Part shown: positions 13,011 to 24,432 of the stretch, piece after piece | How positions within the stretch are numbered: the first letter of the stretch is position 1 | How the letters are laid out: each line of letters starts with the position of its first letter | From: Megascapheus bottae | Taxonomy: Eukaryota > Chordata > Mammalia > Rodentia > Geomyidae | Direction: 5' to 3' | DNA length: 64,000 nucleotides | NCBI GenBank assembly: GCA_024803745.1 | Contig: JANJXV010000048.1 | Coordinates: 1,583,501 to 1,647,500, forward strand | Program-made: the position numbers and the translations under genes | The notes under the pieces: model-generated | Seen by the model: the letters and a program-made list of their open reading frames with translations, nothing else | Told to the model about the DNA's origin: nothing | Databases searched by the model: none

Positions 13011-13955
13011 CTTACCCTACCTAACCCAAACCCTTACCCTAACCCTAACCCTTACCCTAACCCGAAAACTTTCCCTTGCCCTAACCCTAACCCTAAACCT
13101 AACCCTAATCCTAACCCTAACCCTTACCCTTACCCTAACCCTAACCTTAACCCCAAACCTTACCCTTACCCTAACACTAACCCTAACCTTAATGCTAACC
13201 CTAAACCTAAACCTAACCCTTACCCTAACCCTAAGACTATCCCTAAACCTTACCCTAACCCTAACCCTAAGCCTAACCCTTACCCTTTCCCTAACCCTAA
13301 CCCTAACCCTAAGACTAACCCTAACCCTAACCCGAACCCTAACCCTAACCATAACACTTACACTTATCTAAACCTAATACTAACCCTAACCCTTACCCTA
13401 ACCCTAAACCTAACCCTAACCCTAACCCCTAACCCTAACCCTAACCCTACACATAACCCTAACCCTAACCCTAACCCCTAACCCTAACCCTAACCCTAAC
13501 CCTAACCCGAAACCTTTCCCTTGCCCTAACCCTAACGCTAAACCTAACCCTAATCCTAACCCTAACCCTTACCCTTACCTTAACCCTAACCTTAACCCCA
13601 AACCTTACCCTTACCCTAACACTAACCATAACCTTAATGCTACCCCTAAACCTAAACCTACCCTTACCCTAAACCTAAGACTATCCCTAAACCTTACCCT
13701 AACCCTAACCCTAAGCCTAACCCTTACCCTTTCCCTAACCCTAACCCTAACCCTAACCCTAAGACTAACCCTAACCCTAACCCGAACCCTAACCCTAACC
13801 ATAACACTTACACTTATCTAAACCTAATACTAACCCTAACCCTTACCCTAACCCTAAACCTAACCCTAACCCTAACCCCTAACCCTAACCCTAACCCTAC
13901 ACATAACCCTAACCCTAACCCTAACCCCTAACCCTAACCCTAACCCTAACCCCTA
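13011..13955. repeat. Two tandem units of about 450 bp with AAGACTATCC
   Basis: CGAAAACTTTCCCTTGCC at 13,063 returns as CGAAACCTTTCCCTTGCC at 13,509, AAGACTATCC at 13,233 returns at 13,677, and CTAATACTAACCC near 13,375 returns near 13,825. Both units end in CCTACACATAACC. A further unit of the same type is at 16.25-16.65 kb. Confidence 0.85.
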
Positions 13956-14290
13956 GCCCTAACCCTAACACCTAACCGTAACCCAAACCCTAACACTCAA
14001 CCTAACCCTAACGCTAACCCTAACCATTACACTAACCCTAAACCTAACCCTCACCCTTAACCTTATCCTAACCGTAACTCTAACCTTAAACCCAACCCTA
14101 AATCTAACCCTAACCCTTACCCTTACCCTAATCCTAACCCTAACACTAACCTTAAACCCAACCCTAAACTTAAACCTATCCCTTATCCTTAACCTAACCC
14201 TAACAATAAACCTAACCCTACCCCTAACCCTAACCCTAACAATTATCCTAACTCTGATCCTTACCCTAACCCTAACACTAACCCTAAACT
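13956..14290. repeat. Short diverged member of the CTCACC/CACTCACC block
   Basis: CACCTAACCG near 13,970, CATTACACTAACCC near 14,026, CCCTCACCC and an AACCTTAAACCCAACCC segment match the order seen at 8.30-8.45, 11.83-11.98 and 16.74-16.88 kb, with more substitutions than the other members. Confidence 0.6.
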
Positions 14291-14850
14291 TAATCCTAAC
14301 CCTTACCCTTACCCTAAAACTAACCCTAACCCTAACACTAAAACTAACCCTCACTCTAACCCTAACCCCTTCCCTTACTCTAACCCTTACCCCAAACTTA
14401 ACACTAACCCAAAACCTAATCCTTACCCTTACCCTAACCCTAACCCTAATCCTTAAACTTATCCTTACCCTAACCCTAACCCTAACCCTAAACCTTATAC
14501 CTAACCCTAAATCTAACCCTAACACTTACCCTTACCCTAACCCTAACCATAATCCAAAGCCTAACACTTACCCTCAACCTAACCCTTACCCTTACCGTAA
14601 CCTTAAACCTAAACCTAAACCTTACCGTTACCCTAACCCTAACCTTAATGCTAACCCTAACGCTAACCCTTACTCTAACCCTAACCCTAACCCTACCTCT
14701 TAGCCGAACCCTAACCCTAACCCTAACCATAAACCTAACGCTTACACTTACCCTAACCGTAACCTTAAACTTAACCGTAACCGTAACCCTAAACTTAACC
14801 CTTACCCTTACCCTAACCCTAACCCTAAACCTCACCCTACCCTAACCCTA
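14291..14850. repeat. Block A, copy 1
   Basis: CCCCTTCCCTTACTC near 14,366, CCTTATACC near 14,494, ATAATCCAAAGCC near 14,549 and TCTTAGCCGAACCC near 14,698 recur at offsets of about 2775-2780 in 17.07-17.63 kb. The block ends in CCTCACCCTACCC near 14,830, a junction motif reused at 17,610 and 18,744. Confidence 0.85.
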
Positions 14851-16080
14851 ACACTAACCCCTAACCCTATCCCTAATCCTTACCCTTACCCTAACCCTAA
14901 CCCCTAAACTTAACCCTAACCCTAACCATTACCCTCATCTTAACCCTTACCCTAACCCTAACCCTAACACTTACTCTTACCGAACAGTAACCCTAACCCT
15001 AACCCTAACCCTAAACCTTACCCTTACCCCAAACCTAACCCTAACCCTTACCCTATCCCTAACCCTAACCCAAACCTTAACCTAACCCTTACACTTACCT
15101 TAACCCTAACCCTAAACTTAGCCTTAACCCTAAACCCTAACCCTAAACCTAAACCTTAATCTTACCCTAACCCTAACCTAACCCTAATCTTTACCCCTAA
15201 CTCTAACCCAACACTAACCCTTACCCTTACTCTAACACTAACCCTAACCCTAAACCTAACCCTAACATTTCTCTCACACTAACCATAACCCTAACGCTAA
15301 CACTAAAACTAACCCTAAACCCTAACCCTAACCCTAACCCTTACCCTTACCCTTACCCTAATCCTAACGCTAATCCTAAACCCTAACCCTAACCCTTACC
15401 CTAACCCTAAATCTTACCCTAACCCTAACCCCTAACCCTAACCCTTACCCTAACCCTAACTCTAAACCTTACCCTTACCCTAATTCTAACCCTAACCCTA
15501 ACCCTTACCCTAACCCTAAACCGAACCCTAACCCTAACCCTTACCCTTACCCTAACAATAACCCTAAACCTAACTCTAACCCTAACCCTAACCCTAATCC
15601 TTACCCTTACCCTGAACCTAACCCTAACCCTAAACCTAACCCTAACCCTTTCCATTACCCTAACCATAACCTTAATGCTAACCCTAACCGTAACCCTACA
15701 CCTAAACCTTACCCTACCCGTAACCCTAACCCTAATCCTTACCCTAACCCTAACCCTAACCCTAATCCTTACCCTAACCCTAATCCTAACCCTAACCCTT
15801 AATCTTTCCCTAACCCTAACCCTAACCATAACCCTAAACCTCAACCGTACCCTTACCCTAACCCTAACCCTTAACTTAACCCTAACTCTAACCCTAACTC
15901 TAACCCTAAAACTTATCCTTACCATAAACCTAAACCTAACCCTTACCTTAACCCTAACCCTAACCATAACCCTAACCCTAACACTAACCCTTACCCTAAC
16001 CCTAAACCTAACCCTAACCCTAACCCTAACCCTTACCCTTACCATAACAATGACCCTAAACCTAACTCTAACCCTAACCC
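14851..16080. repeat. Block B, copy 1
   Basis: It starts at CTATCCCTAATCC (14,866) and includes CGCTAATCCTAAACCC (15,368), CTGAACC (15,613), TTAATGCTAACCGTAACC (15,673), CCTACCCGTAACC and ATAACAATGACCC (16,045). Block B copies follow at 17.64 and 18.76 kb. The open frames of up to 268 codons here are Val-Arg and Leu-Thr dipeptide runs from the hexamer. Confidence 0.85.
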
Positions 16081-16660
16081 TAACCCTAACCCTTACCCTA
16101 ACCCTAAGACTATCCCAAAACCTTACCCTAACCCTAACCCTAAGCCTAACCCTTACCCTTTCCCTAACCCTAACCCTAACCCTAACCCTAAGACTAACCC
16201 TAACCCTAACCCGAACCCTAACCCTAACCATAACACTTACACTTATCTAAACCTAACACTAACCCTAACCCTTACCCTAACCCTAAACCTAACCCTAATC
16301 CTAACCCTAACCCTTACCCTTACCCTAACCCTAACCTTAACCCCAAACCTTACCCTTACCCTAACACTAACCCTAACCTTAATGCTAACCCTAAACCTAA
16401 ACCTAATCCTTACCCTAACCCTAAGACTATCCCTAAACCTTACCCTAACCCTAACCCTAAGCCTAACCCTTACCCTTTCCCTAACCCTAACCCTAACCCT
16501 AACCCTAAGACTAACCCTAACCCTAACCCGAACCCTAACCCTAACCATAACACTTACACTTATCTAAACCTAATACTAACCCTAACCCTTACCCTAACCC
16601 TAAACCTAACCCTAACCCTAACCCCTAACCCTAACCCTAACCCTACACATAACCCTAACC
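16081..16660. repeat. AAGACTATCC units of the 450-bp type (two, first partial)
   Basis: AAGACTATCC at 16,106 and 16,423 lie 317 bases apart. The second unit (16.25-16.65 kb) matches the units at 13.01-13.95 kb, including the terminal CCTACACATAACC. The first has lost its left part and is fused to block B. Confidence 0.75.
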
Positions 16661-17070
16661 CTTAGCCTTACCCTAACCCAAACCCTAAACCTAACACTTA
16701 CCCTAAACCTAAACCTAACCCTTACCCTAACCATAACCCTAACCCTAACACCTAACCCTAACCCTAACCCTAACACTCACCCTAACCCTAACCATAACCA
16801 TAAGCATTACACTAACCCTAACCCTAACCCTCACCTTTACCATTATCCTAACCCTAACTCTAACCTGAAACCCAACCCTAAACCTAACCCTAACCCTTAC
16901 CCTTACCTTAACCCTAACTCTAAACCTAACCCTAAACCTTACCCTTACCCTAACCCTAGCTCTAACCCTAGCCCTAACCCTAAACCCTAACCCTAATTCT
17001 AACCCTAACCCTTACCCTTACCCTAACCCTAACCATAATCTTAACCCTAACCCTAACACTAACCCTAACC
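16661..17070. repeat. CTCACC/CACTCACC block, further copy
   Basis: AACACCTAACCC near 16,748, CACTCACCC, CCATAACCATAAGC, CTTTACCATTATCC and two CTAGCCC/CTAGCTC variants match 8.30-8.56 and 11.83-12.08 kb. The CCTGAAACCC variant near 16,865 is private to this copy. Confidence 0.75.
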
Positions 17071-17635
17071 CTTAACCTTACCCTTACCCTAATCCTAACC
17101 CTAACCCTAACACTAAAACTAACCCTCACTCTAACCCTAACCCCTTCCCTTACTCTAACCCTTACCCCAAACTTAACCCTAACCCAAACCCTAATCCTTA
17201 CCCTTACCCTAACCTAACCCTAACCCTTAACCTTATCCTTACCCTAACCCTAACCCTAACCCTAACCCTAAACCTTATACCTAACCCTAACTGTAACCCT
17301 AACACTTACCCTTACCCTAACCCTAACCATAATCCAAAGCCTAACACTTACCCTCAACCTAACCCTTACCCTTACCGTAACCTTAAACCTAAACCTAACC
17401 CTTACCCTTACCCTAACCCTAACCTTAATGCTAACCCTAACGCTAACCCTTACTCTAACCCTAACCCTAACCCTACCTCTTAGCCGAACCCTAACCCTAA
17501 CCCTAACCTTAAACCTAACCCTTACCCTTACCCTAACCGTAACCCTAAACTTAACCGTAACCCTAACCCTAAACCTAACCCTTACCCTTACCCTAACCCT
17601 AACCCTAAACCTCACCCTACCCTAACCCTAACACT
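17071..17635. repeat. Block A, copy 2
   Basis: This is a near-identical copy of 14,291-14,850 at an offset of about 2780, sharing ATAATCCAAAGCC, TCTTAGCCGAACCC and the CCTCACCCTACCC end at about 17,610. Several CCGTAA and CCTTAA variants in copy 1 are plain CCCTAA here, so copy 2 looks less decayed or homogenised. Confidence 0.85.
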
Positions 17636-18755
17636 AACCCCTAACCCTATCCCTAATCCTTACCCTTACCCTAACCCTAACCCCTAAACTTAACCCTAAC
17701 CCTAACCCTAACCCTAAACCTTACCCTTACCCTAAACCTAACCCTAACCCTTACCCTATCCCTAACCCTAACCCTAACCTTAACCTAACCCTTACACTTA
17801 CCTTAACCCTAACCCTAAACTTAGCCTTAACCCTAAACCCTAACCCTAAACCTAAACCTTACCCTTACCCTAACCCTAATCCTAACCCTAATCTTTACCC
17901 CTAACTCTAACCCTAACACTTACCCTTACCCTTACTCTAACACTAACCCTAACCCTAAACCTAACCCTAACACTTTCTCTCACCCTAACCATAACCCTAA
18001 CGCTAACACTAAAACTAACCCTAAACCCTAACCCTAACCCTAACCCTTACCCTTACCCTTACCCTAATCCTAACGCTAATCCTAAACCCTAACCCTAACC
18101 CTTACCCTAACCCTAAATCTTACCCTAACCCTAACCCCTAACCCTAACCCTTACCCTAACCCTAACTCTAACCCTTACCCTTACCCTAATTCTAACCCTA
18201 ACCAAAACCCTTACCCTAACCCTAAACCGAACCCTAACCCTAACCCTTACCCTTACCCTAACAATAACCCTAAACCTAACTCTAACCCTAACCCTAACCC
18301 TAATCCTTACCCTTACCCTGAACCTAACCCTAACCCTAAACCTAACCCTAACCCTTTCCATTACCCTAACCCTAACCATAACCTTAATGCTAACCCTAAC
18401 CGTAACCCTAAACCTAAACCTTACCCTACCCGTAACCCTAACCCTAATCCTTACCCTAACCCTAACCCTAACCCTAATCCTTACCCTAACCCTAATCCTA
18501 ACCCTAACCCTTACACTTTCCCTAACCCTAAGCCTAACCATAACCCTAAACCTCAACCTTACCCTTACCCTAACCCTAACCCTTAACTTAACCCTAACTC
18601 TAACCCTAACTCTAACCCTAAAACTTACCCTTACCGTAAACCTAAACCTAAACCTTACCTTAACCCTAACCCTAACCATAACCCTAACCCTAACCCTAAC
18701 CCTTACCCTAACCCTTACCCTTACCCTAACCCTAACCCTATACCTCACCCTACCC
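17636..18755. repeat. Block B, copy 2
   Basis: It starts at CTATCCCTAATCC near 17,647 and keeps the order CGCTAATCCTAAACCC, CTGAACC, TTAATGCTAACCGTAACC and CCTACCCG. It lacks the ATAACAATGACCC end of copies 1 and 3. Instead it runs into CCTCACCCTACCC at about 18,744, the end of block A, as if a crossover had joined the B body to the A end before the next B. Confidence 0.85.
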
Positions 18756-19960
18756 TAACCCTAACACTAACCCCTAACCCTATCCCTAATCCTTACCCTT
18801 ACCCTAACCCTAACCCCTAAACTTAACCCTAACCCTAACCCTAACCCTAAACCTTACCCTTACCCTAACCCTAACCCTAACCCTTACCCTATCCCTAACC
18901 CTAACCCTAACCTTAACGTAACCCTTACACTTACCTTAACCCTAACCCTAAACTTAGCCTTAACCTAAACCCTAACACTAAACCTAAACCTTACCCTTAC
19001 CCTAACCCTAATCCTAACCCTAATATTTACCCCTAACTCTAACCCTAACACTAACCCTTACCCTTACTCTAACACTAACCCTAACCCTAAACCTAACCCT
19101 AACACTTCCTCACCCTAACCATTACCCTAATGCTAACACTAAAACTAAACCTAAACCCTAACCCTAACCCTTACCCTTACCCTTACCCTAATCCTAACGC
19201 TAATCCTAAACCGTAACCCTAACCCTTACCCTAACCCTAAATCTTACCCTAACCCTAACCCCTAACCCTAACCCTTACCCTAACCCTAACTCTAACCCTT
19301 ACCCTTACCCTAATTCTAACCCTAACCAAAACCCTTACCCTAACCCTAAACCGAACCCTAACCCTAACCCTTACCCTTACCCTAACAATAACCCTAAACC
19401 TAACTCTAACCCTAACCCTAACCCTAATCCTTACGCTTACTCTGAACCTAACCCTAACCCTAAACCTAACCCTAACCCTTTCCATTACCCTAACCCTAAC
19501 CCTAACCTTAATGCTAACCCTAACCGTAACCCTAAACCTAAACCTTACCCTACCCGTAACCCTAACCCTAATCCTTACCCTAACCCTAACCCTAACCCTA
19601 ATCCTTACCCTAACCCTAATCCTAACCCTAACCCTTAATCTTTCCCTAACCCTAACCCTAACCATAACCCTAAAACTCAACCTTACCCTTACCCTAACCC
19701 TAACCCTTAACTTAACTCTAACTCTAACCCTAACTCTAACCCTAAAACTTACAATTACCGTAAACCTAAACCTAACCCTTACCTTAACCCTAACCCTAAC
19801 CATAACCCTAACCCTAACCCTAACGCTTACCCCAACCCTAAACCTAACCCTAACCCTAAACCTAACCCTTACCCTTACCATAACAATGACCCTAAACCTA
19901 ACTCTAACCCTAACCCTAACCCTAACCCTTACCCTAACCCTAACACTAACGCTGACCTTA
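18756..19960. repeat. Block B, copy 3
   Basis: It opens with CTATCCCTAATCC near 18,780, about 1130 bases after copy 2, and includes TTAATGCTAACCGTAACC near 19,509 and the ATAACAATGACCC end near 19,882 shared with copy 1. The tandem arrangement B-B without an intervening A points to unequal exchange. Confidence 0.85.
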
Positions 19961-20880
19961 CCCTAACCCTAACCCTAACCCTATCCCTAACCCTAACCCT
20001 TACCCTAACTCTAAACCTAACCCTAACCCTAATCATTACCCTTACCCTAACCCTAACGCTAATCCTAAAACCTAACCCTAACACTAACCCTAACCCTAAC
20101 ACTTACTCTTACCTAAACCTAACCCTAACCCTAAACGTTTCCCCTACTCTAACACTAACCCTAACTCCTAACCCTAACCCTAACGCTCACCCTAACCCTA
20201 ACCCTAAACCTAACCCTTGCCCTAAACCTAACCCTAAGCCTAAACCTTACCCTTGCTGTGACCGTAACCCTAACCTTAAACACAACCCTAAACCTAACCC
20301 TAACCCTAACCCTTACCCTTACCTTAACCCTATCCATAAACCTAACCCTAACCCTAACCCTAACCCTTACCCTATCCCTATCCCTAACCCTAACCCTTAC
20401 CCTAATTCTAAACCTAACCCTAACACTAACCCTAACCGTTTCCCTTACCCTACCCTAACCCTAAACCTAACCCTAACCCTAACCCTAACCATAACCTTAA
20501 CCCTCACAATAACACTAACCCTAACCCTAAACCTTACCCTTTCCCTAACCCTAAACCTAACCCTAACCCTTACCCTTACCATAACCCTAACCCCAACCCC
20601 AACCCTTACCCTTACACTAACCCTAACCCTAACCTTAATGCTATCCCTAAACCTAACACTAACTCTTACCCTAAACCTAAGACTAACCCTAAACCTTACC
20701 CTAACCCTAACGGTAACCCTTACACTTTCCCTAACCCTAACCCTAACCCTAACCTTTACCCTTACCCTAACCCTAACCCTAACCCTAACCCTAAACCTTA
20801 TCCTTACCCTAATCCTAACCCTAACCCTTACCCTACCCCTAAACCTAACCCTAAACCTAACGCAAACCCTAACCCTAACC
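19961..20880. repeat. Degenerate hexamer array, weakly related to neighbours
   Basis: Mixed array. A CGCTAATCCTAAAACC segment near 20,056 resembles the CGCTAATCC landmark of block B and of 21.59 kb. TGCTGTGACCG near 20,253 is an unusual G-containing island. A TTAATGCTATCC motif at 20,636 starts a Leu-Thr open frame that is only hexamer sequence. No gene is visible. Confidence 0.6.
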
Positions 20881-21480
20881 TTACACTAACAGTAACCCTA
20901 ACCCTAACCCAAAACCTAACCATAACCCTTTCTCTTACCATAACCCTAAACATAATCCTTACCCTAACCCTATCTCTAACCCTAACCCTAACCCTTACCC
21001 TAACCCTAACCCTAACCTGAAACCTAACCCCTAACCCTAACCCTAACCCTAACCCTAACCCTAAACCTAAACCTTACCCTAACCATAACCCTAACCCTAA
21101 CCCTAACCCTAACCCTAATCCTATCCCTAACGTTAACCCGAGCCCTAAACCTAACCCTAACCCTTACCCTTACCCTAACCCTAACACTAACCCTAAACCT
21201 AACCCTAACCCTAAATCTAAATCTTACCCTAACCCTAACCCTAAACCTAACCCTAACCCTAACCCCAAGCCTTACCCTAACCCTAACTCTTACCCTAACC
21301 CTAACTGTAAATCTTACCCTAACAGTAACCCTAACCCTAACCTTACCCTAACAGTAACCCTAACCCCAACCCAAAACCTAACCATAACCCTTTCTCTTAC
21401 CATAACCCTAACCATAATCCTTACCCTAACCCTAACTCTAATCCTAACCCTACCCCTTACCTTACCCTAAACCTAAGCCT
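20881..21480. repeat. 462-bp tandem pair marked by AACAGTAACCC
   Basis: AACAGTAACCC followed by CCCAAAACCTAACCATAACC and a CTTTCTCTTACC segment occurs at 20,888 and 21,350. The CTTTCTCTTACCATAACC part also resembles the landmark near 175 and 1335. Similarity is strong over about 100 bases at the start of each unit and fades after that. Confidence 0.7.
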
Positions 21481-22780
21481 AACTCTAACCCTAACACTTA
21501 CCCTTACCCTAACCCTTCCCCTAACCCTAACCGTAATCCTAAACACTAACCCTAACCCTAACCCTTACCCTTACCCTAACCCTAACGCTAATCGTAAACC
21601 CTAACCCTAACACTAACCCTAACCCTAACACTTACCCTTACCTAACCCTAACCCTAACCCTAACCCTTTCCACAACCCTACCCTAACCCTAACCCAAACC
21701 ATAACGCTCACCCTAACCCTAATCCTAACCCTAAACTTGCCCTAACCCTAACCCTAACCCTAACCCTAAACCATACCTTTACCCTAACCCTAACCCTAAC
21801 CTTAACCCCAACCCTAAACCTAACCCTAACCCTAACCCTAACCCTTACCCTATCCCTAATCCTAACCCTAACCCAAACCCTTACCCTAACTCTAAACCTA
21901 ACCCTAACCCTAACTCTAACCTTTTCCCTTATCCTAACCCTACCCCTAAACCTAACCCTAACCCTAAACTTTACCATAATCCAAACCCTAACCCTTACCC
22001 TAACCCTAAACCTAACCCTAACCCTAACCCTAACCCTTACCCTTACCCTAACAATAACCCTAACCCTAACCCTAACCCTAACCCTAAACTTCACCCTAAC
22101 GCTAACCCTAACTCTAACCATTACCCTTACCCTAACCCTAACACTAACCCTTACCCTTACCCTCACTCTAACCTTATCCTGAACCTAACCGTAACCCTTA
22201 CCCTACCCTAACCCTAACCCTAACACTTACCCATATCCTAACCCTAACTGTAAACCTTACCCATACCCTAACCCTAACCTTAACCCTAACCCTAACCCTA
22301 ACCCTACCCTGTCCCTAAGACTAACACTTACCTTTACCCTAACCCTAACCCTAAACCTTACCCTAACCCTAACCCTAACCCTTAACCTAACCCTAACCTC
22401 ACCATAACCTAACCCTAACCCTTATCCTTACCCTAACCCTAACCACAAACCTAACCATAAACCTAACCCAAAAACTTACTCTTAACCTAACCCTAACCCT
22501 AAACTTAATGGTAACCCTAACCCTAACCCTATCCCTAACCCTTACCCAAACCCTTACCCTAACCCTGACCCTATCCTAACCATAACCCTAACCCTAACCC
22601 TAACGCTAAGCCATACCCTTACCCAAACCCTAACCATAACCCTAAACCTAACACAAACCCTAACCCTAAACCTAACCCTAACCCTAACCCTAACCCTAAC
22701 ACATTCTCTTACCCTAACCCTAAACATAACCATAAACCTAACCCTATTCGTAACCCTAACCCTAACTCTTACCCTAACCC
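21481..22780. repeat. Degenerate hexamer array, no long block found
   Basis: Ordinary array with several 5-mer slips (ACCCTACCCTAA, AACCTAACCC). Unusual spots are AACTTAATGGTAACC near 22,500 and CCTGTCCCTAAGAC near 22,308. No gene, RNA gene or unique sequence is visible. Confidence 0.6.
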
Positions 22781-23290
22781 TAAACCTAACCCTAACCCTT
22801 ACCCTTACCCTAACCCTAACCCTAAACTTAACCTCAACCCTAAACCTAACACTAAACCTAACACTAACCCTTACCCTTAACCTAACCATAACCCTAAACC
22901 TAACCCTAACCCTAAACCTAACACTTACCCTAACCCTAACCCTAACCCTTACCCTTACCCTAATCCTAACCCTAACCCTAAACCTTACCCTTACCTTAAC
23001 CCTAACCCTCACCCTTACCCTTACCCTAACCCTAACCTTAACCTCAACCCTAAACCTAAAACTAACCCTAACCCTATACATAACACTAAACCTAACTCTT
23101 ACCCTAACCCTAAACCTAATTCTTACCCTAACCCTAAACCTAACCCTAACCCTTACCCTTACCCTAACCCTAACCCTAACCTTAACCCCAACCCTAACCC
23201 TAAAACTAACCCTAACCCTAACCCTAAATCTAAACCTAACAATAACCCTAACCCTTACGCTAACACTCACCCTAACCCTTACCCTTACCC
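22781..23290. repeat. TTAACCTCAACCC block, copy 2
   Basis: Two TTAACCTCAACCC variants near 22,828 and 23,037 are separated by the same succession of ACCTAACACTTACCC, TACCTTAACC and CCTCACCC segments as in 2985-3590, and are followed by the AACTCTTACCC pair. It is related to 3.0-3.6 kb over nearly 20 kb. The long open frame 22,554-23,705 on the - strand is a Val-Arg dipeptide run. Confidence 0.75.
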
Positions 23291-23496
23291 TAATCCTAAC
23301 CCTAACCCCAACCTTAACCCTAACACTTACCCTAACCCTAACCTTAATCCCAACCCTAAAAGTAATCCTAACCCTTACCCTTCTACTAACTCTAAACGTA
23401 AACCTAACCCTAACCCTAACCCTAAACCTTATCCTCACCCTTACAATTACCCTTACCCTTACCCTAACCCTAACCCTAAACTTAACCCTAACTCTT

Positions 23497-23527
<31 letters not shown>

Positions 23528-24259
23528 CCCTAAACCTATACCTAAAGCTAACCCTAACCCTTAAACTTACCCTAACTCTAAACCTAACCCTAACCCTAAC
23601 CCTTACCCTAACCCTGACCCTTACCATAACCCTAACCCTAACCCTAACCCTAACCCTAAACCTAACCCTTAACCTTACCCTAACCTTAACACTAAACCCA
23701 ACCATAAACCTAACCCTAACCCTTACCCTAACCCCTAACTCTTAACCTAAACCTCACCCTAAAACTTAACCTTACCCTAAACCTAACCCTAACCCTTACC
23801 GTAAACCTAACCCTACCCCTAACCCTAACCCTTACCTTAACTCTAACTCTAACGCTAACACTAAACCTTACCCTTACCCTAACCCTAGATCTAACCCTAA
23901 CCCTAACCCTTACCCTTACCCTAACCCTAATCCTAACGCTAACTCTTATCCTAACCCTAACCCTAACCATAACCCTTAACCTAACCCTAACACTAACCAT
24001 CCCCTATAACCCTAACCCTTACCCTTACCCTAAACTAACCCTAACCCTAAACCTAGCCCTTACCCTTACCCTAACCCTAAATCTAACCCTAAACTTAACC
24101 CTAACCCTAACTCTTACCCTTACCCTAAATCTAAACCTAACCCTAACACTAAACCTCACCCTTACCCTAAACCTAACCCTAACCCTTACCCTTAACCTAA
24201 CCCTAACCCCAACCTTAACCCTTAAACTTACCTTAACCCTAACCCTAACCCTAACACTT
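23291..24259. repeat. Degenerate array with a short copy of the first 100 bases
   Basis: Between about 23,833 and 23,940 a CCTTAACTCTAACTCTAACG segment, AAACCTTACCC and CCTAGATCTAACCC reproduce the order at 10-80 of this window, including the AGATCT palindrome. The remainder is ordinary array. Confidence 0.65.
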
Positions 24260-24432
24260 ACCCTTACCCTAACGCTAACCCTAAACCTAACCCTACCCCT
24301 ACACCTTACCCTAACCCTAAACCTAACCATAACCCTTACCCTAAACCTAACCCTAACCCTAACTCTAAACCTAACCCTTACCCTTACCTTAACCCTAACC
24401 CTAACCCTAACCCTTAACCTTACCCTAACACT
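24260..24432. repeat. Truncated copy of the right end of the 2.36-kb unit
   Basis: CCTACCCCTACACCTTACCC near 24,292 followed by CTTAACCTTACCC corresponds to the right part of the next units (26.42-26.79 and 28.79-29.15 kb), with about 200 bases missing. It lies directly left of the first full unit, as expected if the tandem series once extended further left. Confidence 0.7.

Noticed and set aside
20636..20889. Possible transmembrane Leu-Thr protein
   Set aside because: Hydrophobic Leu-Thr alternation is the automatic reading of CTA-ACC. The same composition is found at dozens of positions.
22554..23705. Open frame of 383 codons on the - strand, Val-Arg rich
   Set aside because: It is the GTT-AGG reading of the hexamer, and equivalent frames occur throughout the window. 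Kept only as a finding about possible repeat translation, not as a gene.
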